This document shows positions 9,801 through 19,600 of a DNA stretch of 64,000 nucleotides, piece by piece (positions within the stretch are counted from its first letter, which is position 1; the number at the start of each line of letters is the position of its first letter). The stretch comes from JAAGZL01 sp050288625 (lineage in GTDB: Bacteria; Pseudomonadota; Gammaproteobacteria; Chromatiales; Chromatiaceae). Location: the NCBI GenBank assembly GCA_050288625.1, contig JBNKEE010000013.1, positions 1 through 64,000 on the forward strand, written 5' to 3'. The position numbers were made by a program, and so were the translations under genes. The notes beneath the pieces were generated by a model. It ran no database searches and had not been told where the DNA came from. It saw only the letters and a list, made by a program, of their open reading frames with translations.

Positions 9801-10274
9801 TACGCCCTGAATATTGGAAGGTGGAATCTGCTGAAATACCTTTGATTGCAGGAGTTGATCCATCCAATCGTCACTAACTGTAGAATTAAGGTCAGCTACC
9901 TTATAGTCATCATCCTTGTTTCTAACCAATAATTCACTTAGTTTGCGGTTGTCGATGAGCACATATTCGACAGCACCGATGGCCCGAGCTGAGTTTTTTC
10001 TTGGAATCTGATGCGCCAAAGGAAAACGGGCCGTCTCGCTATCTGCCGCCACCCTGTCTACTTCTCGCATATTTTCCAAGAGCGCCACCTTACCCGATAG
10101 CAGGTAAACATTGTGGTAATCTGTATCGCCCTGACGAAATAGGTAGCCTCCAGCCCGATCCTGCTTAAAAACAGCGGTCTTTAATAGCTGCTCAAGATCC
10201 GCTTCTGGAAGTAGATTTAATGGGACCAGCTTTTTAAGTGTCTGTAGGCTGTTTGTTTTAGGTACCACGGCCAT
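6846..10274 (-). CDS. Multidomain protein: 2x cyclic-nucleotide-binding, rhodanese, coiled coil, TM helix, FGE-sulfatase domain
   Basis: 1142 residues. Cyclic-nucleotide-binding-like domains lie at about 20-115 and 140-255; the second keeps the phosphate-binding cassette FGEEALLSDSPRNSTV (215-230), the first is eroded. A rhodanese domain (about 258-345) has a candidate active Cys315 in CDDGHLS. A long charged coiled coil runs from about 385 to 800. One membrane helix lies at about 814-838. An FGE-sulfatase fold (about 895-1142) ends in RLPTEAEWEYAIRSG, FDMAGNVREW, VVRGGAF and FTGFRVVREL. The paired cysteines of true formylglycine-generating enzymes are absent, so that activity is unlikely. 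Predicted topology is sensor domains in the cytoplasm and the FGE fold in the periplasm. GGAAGGAAT precedes ATG 10274. The role is unknown. Confidence 0.85.
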   Translation of the reverse strand: MAVVPKTNSLQTLKKLVPLNLLPEADLEQLLKTAVFKQDRAGGYLFRQGDTDYHNVYLLSGKVALLENMREVDRVAADSETARFPLAHQIPRKNSARAIGAVEYVLIDNRKLSELLVRNKDDDYKVADLNSTVSDDWMDQLLQSKVFQQIPPSNIQGVIMRMEEVAVKRGEKVIEQGGEGDYFYLIHQGRSTVSRMEEGKRKPTELAKLGPGDSFGEEALLSDSPRNSTVTMLTKGILLRLAKEDFIEFVKRPLAKGVSYEEADAQVAKGAVWLDVRSPAAYAAGHLDHSVSFPLETLRYQAPNLAPDQKYVLCCDDGHLSSTAAYLLTDRGYAVSVLEGGLRTVPPDLLVKEKNGSTDSSAKVISLHPGEEINDDQAKKAGSAEVSGLREKLAVANSRIKELGVKFQGYRDRQKKEEAKQLAEIKAQKVIIDKNRVRLDELKVRRDSDRRLIEQLTQESGELNASLNEAIEKLEQAKKTIVDLEAKLKTEYDSKQDIATKKSEHNKELVAIQEKLEDAVAEKAVLEEKIAELQDGQEDAKQERDDAFDKAIQRIRQLEDELDKAQETNQASQSELSQSQERYLALQSELKDVRRMLQDRESELESISDQTDANDAEEIDTLREEIKTLTEALREADLAYDQIREQAESLTEEKEQILQKMQELEQADPQREVHDSHTSLEREIFGEAYEDVVSKGLEKAEEESLRQELEDLRKTSHNWEQRLQEAEEKCRSLDDALEDRDKEIDEIRLELEDERSKLAEAEEQRQQSEETANQLRELAAQGLTANEYVDPRLAKSSKTLHMDQLVGGTASVRSMALWVLLGAGICFAMLDGAMILLGRGELISGMLQDGEMRPQIGPKTVVRAGPELPGPLIQNLFNVNNKKIESTPDADVKGKMGIQKPGPAWTVLKDINFGPTMIKLAGGRYIMGSNRNQVSSDQWPAHEVEIQDFAISQTEVTFDDYDRFAQATGRILPEDEGWGRGKHPVINVSWDDAVAYTKWLSERTGKKYRLPTEAEWEYAIRSGSDATYWWGYQMEDGRANCFDCGSEWDRKSTAPVGSFPSNNFGLFDMAGNVREWVLDCYFPNYNGAPLDGSAWTERGCKERVVRGGAFDKTSDSMRSIWRGSFKPKSHFNFTGFRVVREL

Positions 10275-10366
10275 GCATATTCCTTCCAGATCCTGAACCT
10301 AATATTTTATATGATAGACCTTTCCTCTGGCAGTGAGGCGCTTGGTCAATATATCACCCGATAAGA

Positions 10367-10387
10367 AACCGCGAACAAGTCGCGGTT
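10367..10387. other. Inverted repeat in a divergent intergenic region
   Basis: AACCGCGA (10367-10374) and TCGCGGTT (10380-10387) form a perfect 8-bp inverted repeat around ACAAG. It lies between the divergent fusion gene and the ggt gene and has no T-run, so it looks more like an operator or RNA hairpin than a terminator. Confidence 0.35.
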
Positions 10388-10451
10388 ATTGGCCTTGCTG
10401 AGAGCCTATTACTAACTATAGCCCTATTTCACAAATAAATAATTGAAAAGG

Positions 10452-10481
10452 TTCACACAAGTTCGGCAAATCCCTTATGCT
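10452..10481 (+). promoter_or_regulatory. Candidate promoter for the gamma-glutamyltransferase gene
   Basis: TTCACA (10452-10457) and TATGCT (10476-10481) are separated by 18 bases, upstream of ATG 10512. The -10 sits in a short inverted repeat, TATGC-N7-GCATA. This would give a leader of about 20 nt. Confidence 0.35.
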
Positions 10482-10511
10482 AAAGTGGCATAAAATAAGC
10501 TGAGCCTTTTG

Positions 10512-12071
10512 ATGAAGAACTCTCTCGGAATAGTAGCTGCGGGGCACCCGGACACTGCCAACGCTGCCGCCACCATATTGGCCGATGGTGGTAATGCCTT
10601 TGACGCCTGCCTGGCTGCGCTGTTTGCCAGTTGCGTTGCCGAACCGGTGTTATCGTCTCTGGGCGGAGGCGGATTTCTTCTGACGCAAACGGATAACCAT
10701 GATCCATTACTGTATGATTTCTTTGCACACACTCCTACCCGCAAGCCGCCACCACATGACCTAGATTTCTACCCCATAATCGCTAACTTCGGTACCGTCC
10801 AACAGGAGTTTCATATCGGCATGGGTTCCATCGCAGTACCGGGGGTAGTGCGCGGTGTCTTCGCCATACATAGAGATCTCTGTAGTCTACCCCTTAGCGT
10901 GATAGCCGATCCGGCATTACAGTTAGCCCGGACCGGAGTCAAGATTAATAGTTTTCAGCACTATATCTCTACCATTGTTGCCCCTATCATCGAATCCAGC
11001 ACCCAAGCACTGAAAATCCACGAGTGTAAATCCCTGCCTGGAAAGATTGCTCCAAATGGCGGGGTTGTGCAACATGAGGCTTTGGCCAATGTCATCTCCG
11101 CTCTTATACGAGAAGGGGAAGATCTTTTTTACCAAGGTGAGCTGGCACAACAACTGTCCCAGGAGTGTAATGATCGGGGTGGGGCTCTGCGTCTGGAAGA
11201 CCTTGCCAGATATCGTGTTGAGATAAGAACACCGCTTTCGCTCAGATATCGGAGCGCTCTGCTCCACACTAACCCTGCACCTTCCATAGGCGGCACCTTG
11301 ATAGCATTCACCCTAGCCTTGCTGGAAAGGCAAAATCTGAACGATATGCAACACCACGGCGCTGAGCACCTAAAAAATCTTGCCAATGCCATGCAGATAA
11401 CCCAGCAACTGCGTCACAGACACAGTATAGACTCATATCTTGATGCGTCTGTAAGCGACCAAATCCTATCCCGCGCATCTATCGAGTCGTACCACGAGAT
11501 CCTGCGTAAACACACCAGCTTCTCAAGAGGCACAACCCAGATCAGCGTAGCTGACAACAAAGGCAATCTGGCCAGCATGACCCTCTCCAACGGCGAAGGC
11601 TCAGGATACGTATTACCTGGAACAGGCATAATGCTCAACAACATGCTGGGAGAAGAGGATCTAAACCCAAGCGGTTTTCACCAGTGGCCTGAAGACAAGC
11701 GTATTGCCTCTATGATGGCTCCGACGTTGGCACTGCTATCGAATGGAGACCAGATAGTAACCGGATCAGGCGGGTCGAATCGTATTCGTAGCGCTATACT
11801 ACAGGTTCTTATCAACCTGATCGACTTTAACAAAGATGTAACCACAGCCGTTGAGGATGCGAGAATTCATTTCGAAAGTGGTCTACTTAATCTTGAGGAA
11901 GGTTTCCCTGAAGACACCGTCAAATCTCTAGCACAAGAGTTTTCACAATATCACTTATGGTCCGAGAAGAATCTTTTTTTTGGCGGAGCCCATACGGTGG
12001 TTAGAAACTGCCGCGGTGAGCTTCAAGGTCATGGTGATAGCCGCCGCGGTGGAATTTGCATCAGGGCCTAA
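10512..12071 (+). CDS. ggt: Gamma-glutamyltransferase family protein, no signal peptide
   Basis: 519 residues from ATG 10512 (a TTG one codon upstream is possible). Ntn-hydrolase of the gamma-glutamyltranspeptidase family, which transfers or hydrolyses gamma-glutamyl groups such as that of glutathione. N-terminal GNAFDACLAALFASCVAEPV and GGGGFLLTQ match the family. The autoprocessing threonine is in SRGTTQISVAD, and GSGGSNRIRSAILQV follows near the end. Classic periplasmic GGT has a leader of about 25 residues; here the family fold starts within ten residues, so the protein is predicted cytoplasmic or not Sec-exported. It overlaps the convergent retropepsin gene by 4 bp. Confidence 0.85.
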   Translation: MKNSLGIVAAGHPDTANAAATILADGGNAFDACLAALFASCVAEPVLSSLGGGGFLLTQTDNHDPLLYDFFAHTPTRKPPPHDLDFYPIIANFGTVQQEFHIGMGSIAVPGVVRGVFAIHRDLCSLPLSVIADPALQLARTGVKINSFQHYISTIVAPIIESSTQALKIHECKSLPGKIAPNGGVVQHEALANVISALIREGEDLFYQGELAQQLSQECNDRGGALRLEDLARYRVEIRTPLSLRYRSALLHTNPAPSIGGTLIAFTLALLERQNLNDMQHHGAEHLKNLANAMQITQQLRHRHSIDSYLDASVSDQILSRASIESYHEILRKHTSFSRGTTQISVADNKGNLASMTLSNGEGSGYVLPGTGIMLNNMLGEEDLNPSGFHQWPEDKRIASMMAPTLALLSNGDQIVTGSGGSNRIRSAILQVLINLIDFNKDVTTAVEDARIHFESGLLNLEEGFPEDTVKSLAQEFSQYHLWSEKNLFFGGAHTVVRNCRGELQGHGDSRRGGICIRA

Positions 12072-12610
12072 GGCAGAATGATTTGTCTCAATAGCAGTTG
12101 GTCTCTGCGTTGTACCAATTCAATTTGCTTCAAAAAACTCATACCCAGCAGTACCTCATCACCCCGCATACTGGGTAAAATACTCGCTCGAACATTATGT
12201 AATCTAATATCACCAATACTCACCTCAGAGAGCATGGTCAGCCTTGCAGTAACATCACCATTTGCGGTCTGACTGGTTATGTATGCACCCTGACGCAGCC
12301 CCAGACTAGCAGCCAGCTCATCCGAAACTGCCACATCGGTCGCCCCAGTATCCAATAAAAAGTCTACCTCTTTGCCGTTTATACGCCCGCTGGCCACATA
12401 GTGTCCTGACCTGTTTCGTTTCAAAATGACCTCTTTAACCGAACCGGTCGTATGTGTCTCTGGGCTGGTATTGGGGTTGTTTACCTGCTGCAGATATGAG
12501 TTGAAAAACAGCGTGAGAATGAGTAGCAGCCCAATCCATGCACCAATGATCATTCCTTTACCTATCCGCCGTTGGCCCGCATGCTCCGGTTTGTCATCAG
12601 AATTATTCAT
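12068..12610 (-). CDS. Membrane-anchored retropepsin-like aspartic protease (TIGR02281-like)
   Basis: 180 residues. One membrane helix at about 19-39 (GMIIGAWIGLLLILTLFFN), a linker, then a single retropepsin-type half with the active-site triplet D87-T88-G89 in VDFLLDTGATDVAVSDELA and a hydrophobic C-terminal flap/strand region (MRGDEVLLGMSFLKQIELV). Such proteins act as dimers, with one DTG from each chain, and this one would face the periplasm. Substrates are unknown. The gene is separated by 29 bases from the end of the upstream minus-strand PilZ-like gene, so co-transcription is possible. Confidence 0.8.
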   Translation of the reverse strand: MNNSDDKPEHAGQRRIGKGMIIGAWIGLLLILTLFFNSYLQQVNNPNTSPETHTTGSVKEVILKRNRSGHYVASGRINGKEVDFLLDTGATDVAVSDELAASLGLRQGAYITSQTANGDVTARLTMLSEVSIGDIRLHNVRASILPSMRGDEVLLGMSFLKQIELVQRRDQLLLRQIILP

Positions 12611-12639
12611 GATATTTATGGTGTTCTTGTTATTGAGGG

Positions 12640-14490
12640 TTACAGATCATTCCAAATGCTACTGAATATATCTTCTGCTTCTGAGCGTTTTATTGATCCT
12701 GGTTTGCTTTCGTCCACAGCGCTTGAGTCAAAATGCAACTTAAACCGCATACAAACATCCGTGCACTCAACAATCTCTCCCGGAACAATGGGGAATTGCC
12801 CCTCAGCGGTTGTTAGTAACAATTTATCATTTTCGTTGAAAAAGAAAGGTCTGGTTATTAGAGTTTCCACCTTGCCATTAATCTTTTGTTGAAATCCGAT
12901 AATAGCATTCGAGTCGTTACCGCGCCTGGAATCAAGTCTGATAGATTCTATTTCACCTTCAAATTTTTCTATCCCAAACCCCATGACCTCCTTGTCCTGA
13001 ACCTGCATCCAACGAATAATGCCTAAGCTCCAGGATCCATCAAAATCAAGATTATCTCTTGAATTAACCCCGATCAACTCTCCCACATGGGCCTTATATT
13101 CCCCGCCTCCCGACCAAGTTAGATAGTAACCCTTTTTGCTCTCATTTAAGCAGGCACACTCTTCACCACGAGTTTCTCCATCCATCACAGAATTATAGAA
13201 ATCAACTTCGATCTCTTCTTGTGTTGCTAGATTCACCCCAACCTCACCTTCTGATGACTCAGTCTTAGACTCAATTGCCGCTATGAGATCTGGATCTGCA
13301 TCAATAATAAACTCATCCTGCTCTAAAGCCCGTACCGGCTTTTCATATAGCTTCGCTTTGTCCTCTCCGGATTCTAATTCTGCGGTCGAATCCAAATCAC
13401 TTTCAACTTCTTGTTCTAGCTTCCATCCCCCAAACAGCCAATGCAAAGACTCCAGGCCACTAACGACCTCAATAACACCTGAGCCTTTGGCTCGCTCTTC
13501 CCTTAGCACTGCATCCGGCACCCACCTTTTACGCAGCTTTTCAAACAAGGTTGCTGTAACAAGTTCAATAGGGCGTAATTTGCCTTTTGACCTACCTCTG
13601 ATTTCGCTTATTTCACTTTCCAGGATGGCATCCAATCTGTCAGCAAGCAGAAGCCAGCCATACTTGATCTGTCCTATTTCTGCAACATCCACCACGTAAG
13701 CCGGCCCATCCTTAGTCGCATCCACAACAAATACAGAGGAGGATGTTATCTCTTTGTCTAGCGGGACAATCGACACCTCAGGCAACCAATCGATCAAGGC
13801 ATCTTTTACCCTGGTGATCTCTCCCCGAAGCAGACCATTAGGATACGTTAGAGCGATCAGGAGGATTCGTTTATAGATATCGTCGATATTCATGATACCA
13901 ATAGGGTCATCGTCGACATCTTCTATTTCTTTATGTTTCAGATCATTTATTGCTGCGTAATGATAAATCCCATGCATCTCCCTCCAGGCAAATTTTGGAC
14001 TTGCCCGATATATGGAATACTCATGCAACAAAATTTCACTAAGAAAATACAGAGCTCTACGCACTGCTTCGACTCTGGTGTGCTTATGCAAGAGATGGCC
14101 AGTGAAAGATTCATCATGAAACTGCGACATAACCGTCTTATAAGCCACAACTACGCTAACCAAAATCTCAAGGTGTAGACGAGCAATCAGGCTATTTTCT
14201 TGTGAAAGAGGAAAGGGCTTTGTTGAGTAGTGTGACCACAGCCCTTCACGGACAAATCCCAGAGCCGGCAGCATTAGTTCGACAGCTTCAAATCTTTCTA
14301 TTGGAGACATATCCAATATGTTATGCCTCTTCAATTCATGATGCAGTGCTCTGGCTGTCTGGCCTACTTTCCCAATCGGCAGATCAGAGATCCACTGCTT
14401 GAATATCTTGTGGTCATACTCCTCCTCTAGATCTTGTGGGTTAGATCTCTTTGGCAAAATAAATGGATTCATCTTCTTAATCATTGCCAT
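12640..14490 (-). CDS. PilZ-like protein with large helical N-terminal region, paralogue 1
   Basis: 616 residues. The N-terminal helical region (FKQWISDLPIGKVGQTARAL onward) resembles a gammaproteobacterial family of c-di-GMP-binding-type proteins. A C-terminal beta-barrel of about 100 residues carries NESKKG, fitting the PilZ NxSxxG motif, followed by WSLGIIRWMQ and MGFGIEKFEGEIESI. The paired-arginine RxxxR that normally precedes NxSxxG is not intact (a single R in GETRGEE), so c-di-GMP binding may be weak or lost. A charged, probably disordered stretch separates the two parts. The start is ATG 14490 with AGGAG eight bases upstream. It is a tandem paralogue of the gene at 14661-16376. Confidence 0.7.
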   Translation of the reverse strand: MAMIKKMNPFILPKRSNPQDLEEEYDHKIFKQWISDLPIGKVGQTARALHHELKRHNILDMSPIERFEAVELMLPALGFVREGLWSHYSTKPFPLSQENSLIARLHLEILVSVVVAYKTVMSQFHDESFTGHLLHKHTRVEAVRRALYFLSEILLHEYSIYRASPKFAWREMHGIYHYAAINDLKHKEIEDVDDDPIGIMNIDDIYKRILLIALTYPNGLLRGEITRVKDALIDWLPEVSIVPLDKEITSSSVFVVDATKDGPAYVVDVAEIGQIKYGWLLLADRLDAILESEISEIRGRSKGKLRPIELVTATLFEKLRKRWVPDAVLREERAKGSGVIEVVSGLESLHWLFGGWKLEQEVESDLDSTAELESGEDKAKLYEKPVRALEQDEFIIDADPDLIAAIESKTESSEGEVGVNLATQEEIEVDFYNSVMDGETRGEECACLNESKKGYYLTWSGGGEYKAHVGELIGVNSRDNLDFDGSWSLGIIRWMQVQDKEVMGFGIEKFEGEIESIRLDSRRGNDSNAIIGFQQKINGKVETLITRPFFFNENDKLLLTTAEGQFPIVPGEIVECTDVCMRFKLHFDSSAVDESKPGSIKRSEAEDIFSSIWNDL

Positions 14491-14660
14491 TCAGCATCTC
14501 CTAATGCTTCCTATGGGCCTGCTTTGTCAGGCTGTCTAAGAATTGACAAGATAATTAGAGTATAAACCCAATTTCTAAGATTATGGGCGACATGATTCCT
14601 ACAGGGACCCAAACATCAGTCTCTGTCTCAAGGATGAATTATTACTTGATTACTTTGTTG

Positions 14661-16376
14661 CTAACCGTTGACAGAAAGTTGCTCAAACTCAAATCTGACG
14701 AATGAATCTGTGCTATCAACGATATTTGTTAGATTGACCGGGATCTCTTTACTGCCGGTTATGACCTTGTACCGGTCATGTTTTGCTACATAGAAAGGCG
14801 GCGCAATCAAATTGTATGACCTCTCACCTTCGGCACGTTGCAAAAAACCTTTTATACTGTCTGCCTGTTTTGCTCCCTTTTGCCTACGTTGCAGGATTAC
14901 CGGCTCAACCTGCCCGTTTAGCAACTCTACACCTATTTCTAAAAACCCGGGCTGTTCAGCGTACATCCAACGAATCACTCCAAGACTCGGATCAGACATA
15001 TTTCCCTCACCATTTATAGAGTTCACTCCAACCAGTTCCCCCACACGGGTACCTCCACTCCCACTATCCGGCCAATTCAGACAGTAGCCTTTTTCACTCT
15101 TATTGGTGATGATGCACTCCTTCCCTTCAACCATTGATTCCTTAATCTGCTGTCTAGACGAACCATTGTAAACCCTCTGTAACTCAAGAACCCCTGGTTC
15201 GACCTCTATCAAGACCTCATCATTGTCCAGCAAGGAGGAATCCAGCACATAATGTCCTGGGCTTGATGATGCAGTAGGTAGCTCATACCCTGAAACTGTT
15301 TGCGACAACATCTCACCACCATGGGCCGTATGCAGCGAGTCCAGACCACAAATAAGCTCCACCATACCGGCGGTGCGATTCCGAATCTCTCGTGGTCTGA
15401 TTTGTTGCGACCATGCGTCAATGAGTTTTTTCATCAACCTCAATGCCCCTGCATCGGTTGGCCGCATATTGCTCCGCATAGCATCTGCTGCAGCCACTCT
15501 TTCTGAGAGTACCCTCTCAAGGCTATCCGTGACCAGGTACCAGCCAAGGGCAATTTTCTCTTTTTTGCACAGATTTGGCGCACAGGGCATAGTGTCGCTC
15601 TGGGCATCAATCAAGAAAAATGATTCTGCCGTAACGGCCCGTTTAATCGGGACCAACTCAATGAAAGGGGTCCAATCCTTAAGCAGATCATTGACCTTTT
15701 CTGCCTCTCCACAAAGCATGGAGTTAGGGTTTGCCAATGACAGCAGCAATATCTGTTTATACATCTCCTCTATTCCTGGCTGAGCAGAGACCTCCTCCCT
15801 AGTCTCACTATCCTTGGCTGACTGTAGTTCATTCACGACTGAGTAGTAGTATATTCCGTGCAGCTCCTTCCAAGTATATTTCAGCAAGGGCTGGTAGTTC
15901 ATATATGAGTGCAGGAGAGTCTCTCCCAGATAGAGCAACGCCCTTCTCAAAGACTCAGACCTGGTGTGTTTATGAAAAAGGAGACCGGTGATCGTCGCGT
16001 CATGCAGTTGTGCTAGGACAGTCTTATAGGCCTTTACCATCTGAACTAAAATATCCTGACGCACATTAGCAACCATGCGGCCTCCAATACTCAAAGGAAT
16101 CGTTCCGTGTGCGAACCTCTTCTTCAATGAGTCCAGAACAAAGCTAATGGATGGCTGCAGTAATTCCAGGATCTCAAATCTGTTAGCGGGAGATATTTCT
16201 AACTGGTTAAGACGATCCAATTTGCTGTACAGATCTAACGCAGCCTTATCCACATCACCTATGGATAGATCATCGGCCCACCCTTTGATGCTCTTTCTAC
16301 TGAACTCATCTCTATACTTGTGAGAGCTGTGCCTCTTTGGCAGTAGAAATGGGTTGTCTCTCTTGGTATCGGCCAC
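14661..16376 (-). CDS. PilZ-like protein with large helical N-terminal region, paralogue 2
   Basis: 571 residues from GTG 16376. This start has GGGAGG six bases upstream and aligns residue for residue with paralogue 1 (VADTKRDNPFLLPKR against MAMIKKMNPFILPKR); an ATG 12 codons upstream (16412) is less likely. The helical N-terminal region (GWADDLSIGDVDKAALDLYS) and the C-terminal barrel with NKSEKG (NxSxxG) and LGVIRWMYAE match paralogue 1. The RxxxR motif is again degenerate (SSRQQIK). A cytosolic regulatory role linked to c-di-GMP is an inference from the fold. The 170 bases between the paralogues show no obvious terminator. Confidence 0.7.
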   Translation of the reverse strand: MADTKRDNPFLLPKRHSSHKYRDEFSRKSIKGWADDLSIGDVDKAALDLYSKLDRLNQLEISPANRFEILELLQPSISFVLDSLKKRFAHGTIPLSIGGRMVANVRQDILVQMVKAYKTVLAQLHDATITGLLFHKHTRSESLRRALLYLGETLLHSYMNYQPLLKYTWKELHGIYYYSVVNELQSAKDSETREEVSAQPGIEEMYKQILLLSLANPNSMLCGEAEKVNDLLKDWTPFIELVPIKRAVTAESFFLIDAQSDTMPCAPNLCKKEKIALGWYLVTDSLERVLSERVAAADAMRSNMRPTDAGALRLMKKLIDAWSQQIRPREIRNRTAGMVELICGLDSLHTAHGGEMLSQTVSGYELPTASSSPGHYVLDSSLLDNDEVLIEVEPGVLELQRVYNGSSRQQIKESMVEGKECIITNKSEKGYCLNWPDSGSGGTRVGELVGVNSINGEGNMSDPSLGVIRWMYAEQPGFLEIGVELLNGQVEPVILQRRQKGAKQADSIKGFLQRAEGERSYNLIAPPFYVAKHDRYKVITGSKEIPVNLTNIVDSTDSFVRFEFEQLSVNG

Positions 16377-16614
16377 GGCCAGCCTCCCTGATACTAAATA
16401 TTCCCAAAACACCGGTTTTACACAAATACGAACGGATTATAGACCTCAACTTAAGCACATATAAGAAATTTACGACAGGCTTGGATAATTTAGGGACGAA
16501 ACGCCATTTGAGAGGAATAAACGTCCTACCCACCATGCCCTATATGCACTGCCTCAGTTAGTAACTTGCAAGATTCAAACAAATGAATACTCGCCCCATA
16601 CACTACTGATCGTC

Positions 16615-19600
16615 TCAATCCAATGGTTCAGGTTTAGATACGCCAAAACCTTGAACATAGTCCACTCCGATCTCGCCCAGACGCTTACGGACCCTGTCAT
16701 TTTCAACATACTCAGCTATGGTCTTCAACCCCATCAGATGTCCAATCTGATTGATGGATTCAACCATACCGCAATCTACCGGATCATCAAGCAAGTCTCG
16801 CACAAAACTACCGTCTATCTTTAGAAAGTCTACCTGTAGATTTTTCAGATAGGCGAAGGAGGACATCCCCGTGCCAAAATCGTCTAGAGCAAACCGACAG
16901 CCCATCTCTCTCATTTCACCGATAAACTGGTTCGCTTGATCCAATCGACTTACCGCTGCGGTTTCGGTTATCTCGAAACAGATCTTTTCTGCGGGTATAC
17001 CACGCAGATTGATCTGACTTAGTATGAACTCCTTTAATCCCCCATCTGCCAAAGAGTGTCCTGAAATATTGATAGAACATAGTCCCAGGCGCTGACCACT
17101 ATTCCCAGCCTTCTCCAACCAGCTCATGGCATGCTGTATGACCCAGCGATCAAGCATCGGCATCATAGCAAAGCGCTCAGCAGCCGGGATGAAAGCGCCT
17201 GGTGGAACATCTCTTCCATCTTTATCCGTCATCCTGAGGAGCACCTCAAAATGATCTAAATCCTGATCATCGCTAAACAGTGGGATAATTGATTGACGAT
17301 ACAGACTCATTCTGCCCTCATCAATAGCAGACTGTATCTCCGTGACCCAACGCATCTCACCCTGTCGTTTTGCCGTCTCTTCATCATCTGCCATATGTAT
17401 ATGTACACGGTTACGTCCCATATCCTTTGCCACATAGCAAGCGGCATCGGCCGCGCTCATAACCAGATCTATGCTGGATGTATCTCCATCAATGGCCGCT
17501 ATGCCCACACTTACACCGGCAGTGAATGTCTTGTCATCCCAAGTAAAACGAAACTCCTTTACCGCTTCACATATCTTGCTTGTAAGTGTCTCCGCCCTTT
17601 CAAGACCGCAATCCTCCAGTAACAACCCAAACTCATCCCCTCCAAGGCGAGCTATGGTGTCGCTTTGTCTGATATTGTCTTGTAATAGCTTTGCAATCAT
17701 CTGCAACATAGCGTCCCCTGCCACATGGCCACATGTATCATTCACTATCTTAAATTGATCCAGGTCCATATAGCAGAGAACATGCTGCGAAAGATTAGAG
17801 CGCGCATCCTCTAAAGCCTTCTTAAGGCGCTGCTCAAAGGCATATCTGTTCAGAAGCCTGGTCAATGGATCGTGGGTTGCTAGAAAACTAAGCCTCTGCT
17901 CCATGGCATGACTATCGGTCACATCCCGAAATACTGCCACCGCTCCTAACACCTCGCTCCCTTCAATTATCGGGTAGGCAGAGTACTCTACGGGGAAAGA
18001 GGTACCGTCCTTACGCCAGAACACCTCTTTTTGCACTCGGCATGGAACACCGGAAAGGAAGGCTTTATACATAGGACATGATGCTTCTGGATAGGAAGTA
18101 CCATCAGCATGGGTATGATGGGTTATTTCGTGGATAGGCTTCCCAATTATCTCCTCGTGCAAGAACCCGAACATCTCCAATGCAGATTGGTTGATAAACG
18201 TGCACCTCCCCTTTGTATCGATCCCATAAATACCCTCACCTGTAGACTCTAGCAGTAGGCGCAACTGACTATTTAACCGCCGCATCTCCTGACTCGACTC
18301 TTGAAGTTGCTGATGTGCCTGCATATGCTCATGAGCAAGGCGGTAATTATTGACTGCATATGATATCTCAGCAGCCATCTCGTCCAACAACCCAATCATA
18401 TCGCTGCTAAAAAATCCCCTATCCCTTGAAAACATGCAAAATACACCTATAGGGCCACCTCCTAACCTAAGTGGAAAGATTGCTGCTGAGTGTATCCCGT
18501 TTTGCATCAACATCTTTTGCCATTGTTTTGATACATGCTCCTCTCTTGCATCGTTCGAGATTATTGACCGATCCTCCCGAATGGAAATAACAACCGGCGC
18601 TAGCGCCTCGTCAGCGTGTTGGGATAAAGAGAAGCTCAGGTTTATGACGTTATAACCGGTGCCTTCCACAATCTCTAAGACATCTCTATCGGCATCCACC
18701 AATCCGATACATGCCTGATCCATGCCTCCATGCTCAACGGCTATACGGCACGCATCTGCAAACAAAGCTCGTTGCGAATCGAGCCGAGTAATGCTTTTTG
18801 ATGTCCAGGACAGTGCGGCGTAGAGTGATTTTTGAGCTTCCAGAGCATGTTCGCGCTTCCCGATCTGATGCGCCATTTCATCAAAAGACAGGGAGACCTG
18901 CGTTATCTCATCATTCCCCGGCAGTGTTGCCTGCTTTGAATAATCTCCCTTCGCCATTCTGACAGCGGCATCTTTTAACAACAGTATGCGCTTAATGACC
19001 ATGCCCTGTAACAGCAATGACAAAAGTAAAAACGCCACCAAAAGGGTAATGAAATGTATTAATGATGCATTGATAAGTTGCTTATCAACCCGCTCTTCGA
19101 CGATTGAAGCGGGTAGTTTAATACTCATCAATCCACCCAAATCACCCACCTTGTATCCATAACCCAGTTTATAGCGTTTACGAATGCTCTCTGGGGCGGA
19201 AGCATAATCACTGTGACATATCAAGCAACGCTGCACCATCCATATAGGTTGGGAGTAATGGTAGTAGAGTTCGCCATTTTCATTTCTAAATGGCGCCATT
19301 CTTTCCGTCTCGTTAGGTCTCTCCCGAAAAAACTCCAGCGCCTCCAACTCAACTTTATCGGCCATATTGTTTGGATTGCGAGGACGATCAGATACATTGT
19401 TAAAACTCAAACCGGAATCCATCCAATTCCTAAACTCTTGGGATACTCTACCAAGCGCTTCTGCCGGCAGCAGGCCCAAAGTCATGTCATTTATAGGGAC
19501 CTTATGCTCAATGATGTACTTTTGATAAGTGGTTCTAAACGCCATCAGCATGCCGCGAACAACACGAGCATCTCCTCGAATATCATTTATGACATCGCTC

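Noticed and set aside
15373..15783. 136-codon plus-strand frame inside PilZ-like paralogue 2
   Set aside because: The opposite strand encodes a region conserved between the two paralogues; no ribosome site is present here.
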